From positions 1 to 14,661 of the forward strand of contig DRLE01000094.1 of the NCBI GenBank assembly GCA_011051475.1: a stretch of DNA of 14,661 bases, in the 5' to 3' direction. This document shows, one piece after another, positions 12,656 through 14,661 of this stretch. This DNA is from Gammaproteobacteria bacterium (GTDB taxonomy: Bacteria > Pseudomonadota > Gammaproteobacteria > SZUA-229). The number at the start of each line of letters is the position of its first letter. Position 1 is the first letter of the stretch. The notes below the pieces were generated by a model. The model was given only the letters and a program-made list of their open reading frames with translations. It had not been told where the DNA came from and made no database searches. The translations under genes were made by a program, and so were the position numbers.

Positions 12656-12693
12656 AAAACCCGGTTAAAGCATTGCCTTTGCCGGGTTTTTTT
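12656..12693 (+). terminator. Intrinsic terminator of rpmB-rpmG
   Basis: ACCCGG (12659-12664) pairs with CCGGGT (12682-12687), with an inner AAAG/CTTT stem and a 6-base loop, followed by seven Ts. It begins 21 bases after the rpmG stop. Confidence 0.9.
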
Positions 12694-12705
12694 ATTGCTC
12701 GAAAC

Positions 12706-12802
12706 AGTCATTATGACTATATCAAACGACACCAGGGGGCAACAGCTTTTGGCTGCGTTTATGACCCCTGTCAAAAAACAGGCTAATTATTGGTGCTACA
12801 CT
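12706..12802 (+). promoter_or_regulatory. ppk2 upstream region with dyads and an extended -10
   Basis: TGCTACACT ending at 12802 resembles an extended -10 (TGnTAnAnT); start would be near 12809. Upstream are AGTCA-TTA-TGACT (12706-12718), a perfect dyad, and CAGGGG (12733-12738) facing CCCCTG (12765-12770). The latter overlaps a second dyad, CCTGT/ACAGG (12767-12771, 12778-12782). These are operator candidates; no PhoB-box pattern is evident. Confidence 0.35.
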
Positions 12803-12839
12803 GATTGGTTTACAAGCTCACAAACACCAGGTAAAAACT

Positions 12840-13799
12840 ATGGACACTAAAAACACCACCGTAGACAAAACCGCAACAAAAAAAAGCAGCACCGGCAAAC
12901 GCAGCAAGAAAGACCTGAAAGAAATACTGGCCGACATGTCTGATCCTGAAAAGGTGCTGGCATCGCCCGATATTATCTCGGCTTCAGAGCTGCTCAGGGT
13001 CAGCTACGAACTGGGCGAATACCCCTATCCCGAAAAAATCAGCACCAAAGAGTATGAACACGAAAAACAGCTGCTGCAGGCAGAGCTGCTCAAGGTGCAG
13101 GTCTGGGTCAAGGAAGAGCAGAAACGCATTGCCGGCTTCTTTGAAGGGCGTGACGCGGCCGGCAAGGGTGGTACCATCAAGCGCTTTATGGAGCACCTCA
13201 ACCCGCGCTCCGCGCATGTGGTTGCACTGGAAAAACCCAATGAACGTGAACTCGGCCAGTGGTACTTCCAGCGCTATATCGAACAGATGCCAACCAATGG
13301 CGAAATCGTGTTCTTTGACCGCTCCTGGTACAACCGCGCCGGCGTTGAACGGGTCATGCACTTCTGCAGTCCCGAGGAACACCTGGAGTTTCTGCGCACC
13401 GTACCCGAACTCGAGCGCATGCTGGTCAATTCCGGCATGATTCTGCGCAAGTACTGGTTTTCGGTCAGCCGCCACGAACAGCTTCGCCGCTTCCATTCAC
13501 GCTCACACGATCCGCTGAAACACTGGAAACTCAGCCCGATCGACCTGGAATCACTGGACAAGTGGGATGACTACACCGAGGCAAGACGCAGCATGTTCTT
13601 CCATACCGATACCGCCGATGCGCCCTGGGTAGTGGTGAAATCAGATGACAAGAAACGCGCCCGCATCAACTGCATGCGCCATTTTCTGTACAGCATGGAT
13701 TACCCCGCCAAGGACCCGACCATTGCCTACAAGCCGGATGAAAAGATCGTCGGTACGGTGGACTCGCTGTATCCGAAAAAACTGGCGCGCTACGTATAA
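12840..13799 (+). CDS. ppk2: Polyphosphate kinase 2 (PPK2 family)
   Basis: PPK2 enzymes transfer phosphate between polyphosphate and nucleotides, mainly making GTP or ATP from the diphosphate. The 319-residue protein has a lysine-rich, probably disordered N-terminus (about 1-45), then the Walker A loop EGRDAAGKGGTIKR near 102-115, the lid region, and the Walker B-like motif FFDRSWYNRAG near 157-167. The C-terminal part has WKLSPIDLESLDKWDDY and APWVVVKSDDKKRARIN, as expected. The GKGG loop (rather than GKDG) fits the class I, single-domain type. An AGG 8 bases before the ATG serves as a weak ribosome site. It is a single gene between two terminators. Confidence 0.93.
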   Translation: MDTKNTTVDKTATKKSSTGKRSKKDLKEILADMSDPEKVLASPDIISASELLRVSYELGEYPYPEKISTKEYEHEKQLLQAELLKVQVWVKEEQKRIAGFFEGRDAAGKGGTIKRFMEHLNPRSAHVVALEKPNERELGQWYFQRYIEQMPTNGEIVFFDRSWYNRAGVERVMHFCSPEEHLEFLRTVPELERMLVNSGMILRKYWFSVSRHEQLRRFHSRSHDPLKHWKLSPIDLESLDKWDDYTEARRSMFFHTDTADAPWVVVKSDDKKRARINCMRHFLYSMDYPAKDPTIAYKPDEKIVGTVDSLYPKKLARYV

Positions 13800-13812
13800 A
13801 ACGCAGAACGCC

Positions 13813-13826
13813 TTATAAGTTGCATG
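13813..13826. repeat. Decayed AAGTTGTATG-family fragment (copy 3)
   Basis: TTATAAGTTGCATG matches the start of the 8080-8093 arm with one change. A possible inverse (CGTTACAAG, 13832-13840) follows, but the palindrome is no longer convincing. It lies 14 bases after the ppk2 stop. Confidence 0.55.
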
Positions 13827-13940
13827 CTCTACGTTACAAGCCCGAAACCTTGAACAGGCGGTTTGGTAACCCGCTCTGTGTAGTTATGTACTGGCAGCGC
13901 CACTGCGGCATCAGGCATCTCTGCAATAAAGCATGCCCGT

Positions 13941-13970
13941 AAAAAAAGCCCGCAAAAGCGGGCTTTTTTA
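13941..13970. terminator. Bidirectional intrinsic terminator between ppk2 and the PEP-CTERM gene
   Basis: GCCCGC (13948-13953), loop AAAA, GCGGGC (13958-13963), flanked by an A-run on the left and a T-run on the right. It works as a stem plus U-tract on either strand. It serves ppk2 on the plus strand and the PEP-CTERM gene, whose stop is 22 bases away, on the minus strand. Confidence 0.92.
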
Positions 13971-13991
13971 TTCATTGCCTGCTGTAGCGCG

Positions 13992-14402
13992 TCAGGCTTT
14001 TGTGTTACGACGTGAAAAACCCAGTCCCAGCAGACCGATGGCCAGCAATCCCAGCATACCCGGCTCTGGAACATCCCGCCATTTGATATCACCTGGAAAC
14101 CAGTCGCCCCTGTGACCGTCAAAACCACCGCCATTCATCCACTGCCAGATCTGATCACGAGCAACTCTACGGGGAGGACGGACCTTATCAGAACGGAAGT
14201 TTATAAACTTGTAATCAGGCCGGTAAAAAGACTTCTGAAATGCAGAGCCATTCAAATTTCCCGACAGGATAAAAGAACCAGGCGCAGTGTAGCCACTCTT
14301 GTTCCAGCCACCTCCGTTATCCTGTACAGATATCGGCATGGCTGACGAGCCGGCAGCAAAGAATAGTATCACCAGCGCCACTATCGATTTGATTTTAAAC
14401 AT
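13992..14402 (-). CDS. PEP-CTERM sorted exported protein
   Basis: A 136-residue secreted protein with a C-terminal exosortase sorting signal. It begins with a signal peptide, MFKIKSIVALVILFFAAGSSA. It ends in the PEP-CTERM triad: VPEPGML, a hydrophobic helix (LLAIGLLGLGF), then an arginine-rich tail (SRRNTKA). Exosortase EpsH/XrtA-type systems cut this signal and the protein is exported, often with an exopolysaccharide. The middle part (about 22-105), rich in glycine, asparagine and aromatics (DNGGGWNKSGY, GSFILSGNLNGSAF), has no family I recognise. The start is ATG 14400-14402; an in-frame TTG five codons earlier is less likely. No exosortase is in this window, so it must be elsewhere in the genome. 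Confidence 0.85.
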   Translation of the reverse strand: MFKIKSIVALVILFFAAGSSAMPISVQDNGGGWNKSGYTAPGSFILSGNLNGSAFQKSFYRPDYKFINFRSDKVRPPRRVARDQIWQWMNGGGFDGHRGDWFPGDIKWRDVPEPGMLGLLAIGLLGLGFSRRNTKA

Positions 14403-14429
14403 GTCCGTATCCCCCAAACAGTACTTGTT

Positions 14430-14438
14430 ATTATAGCA
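14430..14438 (-). promoter_or_regulatory. Extended -10 promoter of the PEP-CTERM gene
   Basis: TGCTATAAT on the minus strand is a perfect extended -10. The -35 region (AAAATT) is poor, as extended -10 promoters tolerate. The start would be near 14423, giving a leader of about 20 bases to ATG 14402. The remaining bases, 14439-14661, are AT-rich with no gene I can support. Confidence 0.6.
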
Positions 14439-14661
14439 TTAAATAATGATGCAATTTTTATACCACGTTTAAAGGGCAACGCAAGGCACTGTTTTTATTG
14501 GGTTTTCATTTGCGCCAGAAAACCCTGGTCTGCCATAACTGATAAAATTTCTGACAGCCTGGAGGCCCGCCTGATTACAGACGCATAGCTTTTCCGATTA
14601 TTCACAAATTTATCAATCGCTTACAAACAAAAGACCCGCTGTAATATTTTGTGACACCTCA

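Noticed and set aside
13829..14134. Minus-strand open frame overlapping the terminator and the PEP-CTERM 3' end
   Set aside because: It runs through the intrinsic terminator and overlaps a well-supported gene in another frame; no domain features.
14500..14525. Perfect 8-bp stem GGGTTTTC/GAAAACCC with a 10-base loop
   Set aside because: A single short hairpin in AT-rich DNA, with no U-tract or nearby gene end in the window; not enough to call a terminator.

Overview
The window reads as chromosomal DNA of a gammaproteobacterium. The evidence is the cysteine-poor L28 and L33 proteins encoded by rpmB-rpmG, the folB-folK pair, a MidA-type methyltransferase next to a pteridine reductase, an LpxR-type lipid A deacylase and a PEP-CTERM protein. 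A free-living, possibly sulfur-oxidising or Chromatiales-like lineage would fit, but that is only an impression. I see no prophage, transposase, CRISPR array, tRNA or rRNA.

Layout. Positions 1-2723 carry a minus-strand run midA-like > uppP > vanZ-like (cell-wall lipid carrier recycling and membrane proteins). It ends in a large inverted repeat that duplicates the 3' end of the vanZ-like gene. Positions 2795-3860 carry a plus-strand pair: a pteridine reductase and a small PepSY-like lipoprotein. Positions 4048-8071 carry a minus-strand envelope group: lpxR > large MscS-family channel > DUF4136-like lipoprotein. Positions 8146-9609 carry a minus-strand operon: a small DUF2892 membrane protein whose frame is broken by one base, a SAM methyltransferase, and an unrecognised 121-residue protein. 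A LysR regulator (9809-10705) diverges from that operon across 199 bp containing a good LysR-type box. Positions 10743-11900 carry the minus-strand operon folB > folK > tusA-like. Positions 12104-12693 carry rpmB-rpmG with a strong promoter, a structured leader and a clear terminator. A PPK2 polyphosphate kinase (12840-13799) and a convergent PEP-CTERM protein (13992-14402) share a bidirectional terminator.

The most unusual feature is a set of AT-rich intergenic elements. Four sequence families (at 1-242; 1417-1482, 8079-8140 and 13813-13826; 3884-4008; 11957-12045) share one architecture: arms built of short tandem units (period 10, 14, 9 and 7 nt), arranged as inverted repeats, placed only between genes. 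The 14-nt family has an exact 16-mer at nearly the same distance (12-14 nt) upstream of the uppP and lpxR start codons, neither of which has a visible Shine-Dalgarno sequence. The most likely overlooked gene is the frame-shifted DUF2892 protein at 9374-9609. I do not see a clear new defence or metabolic system; the methyltransferase/121-residue protein/DUF2892/LysR module is the least understood gene group.
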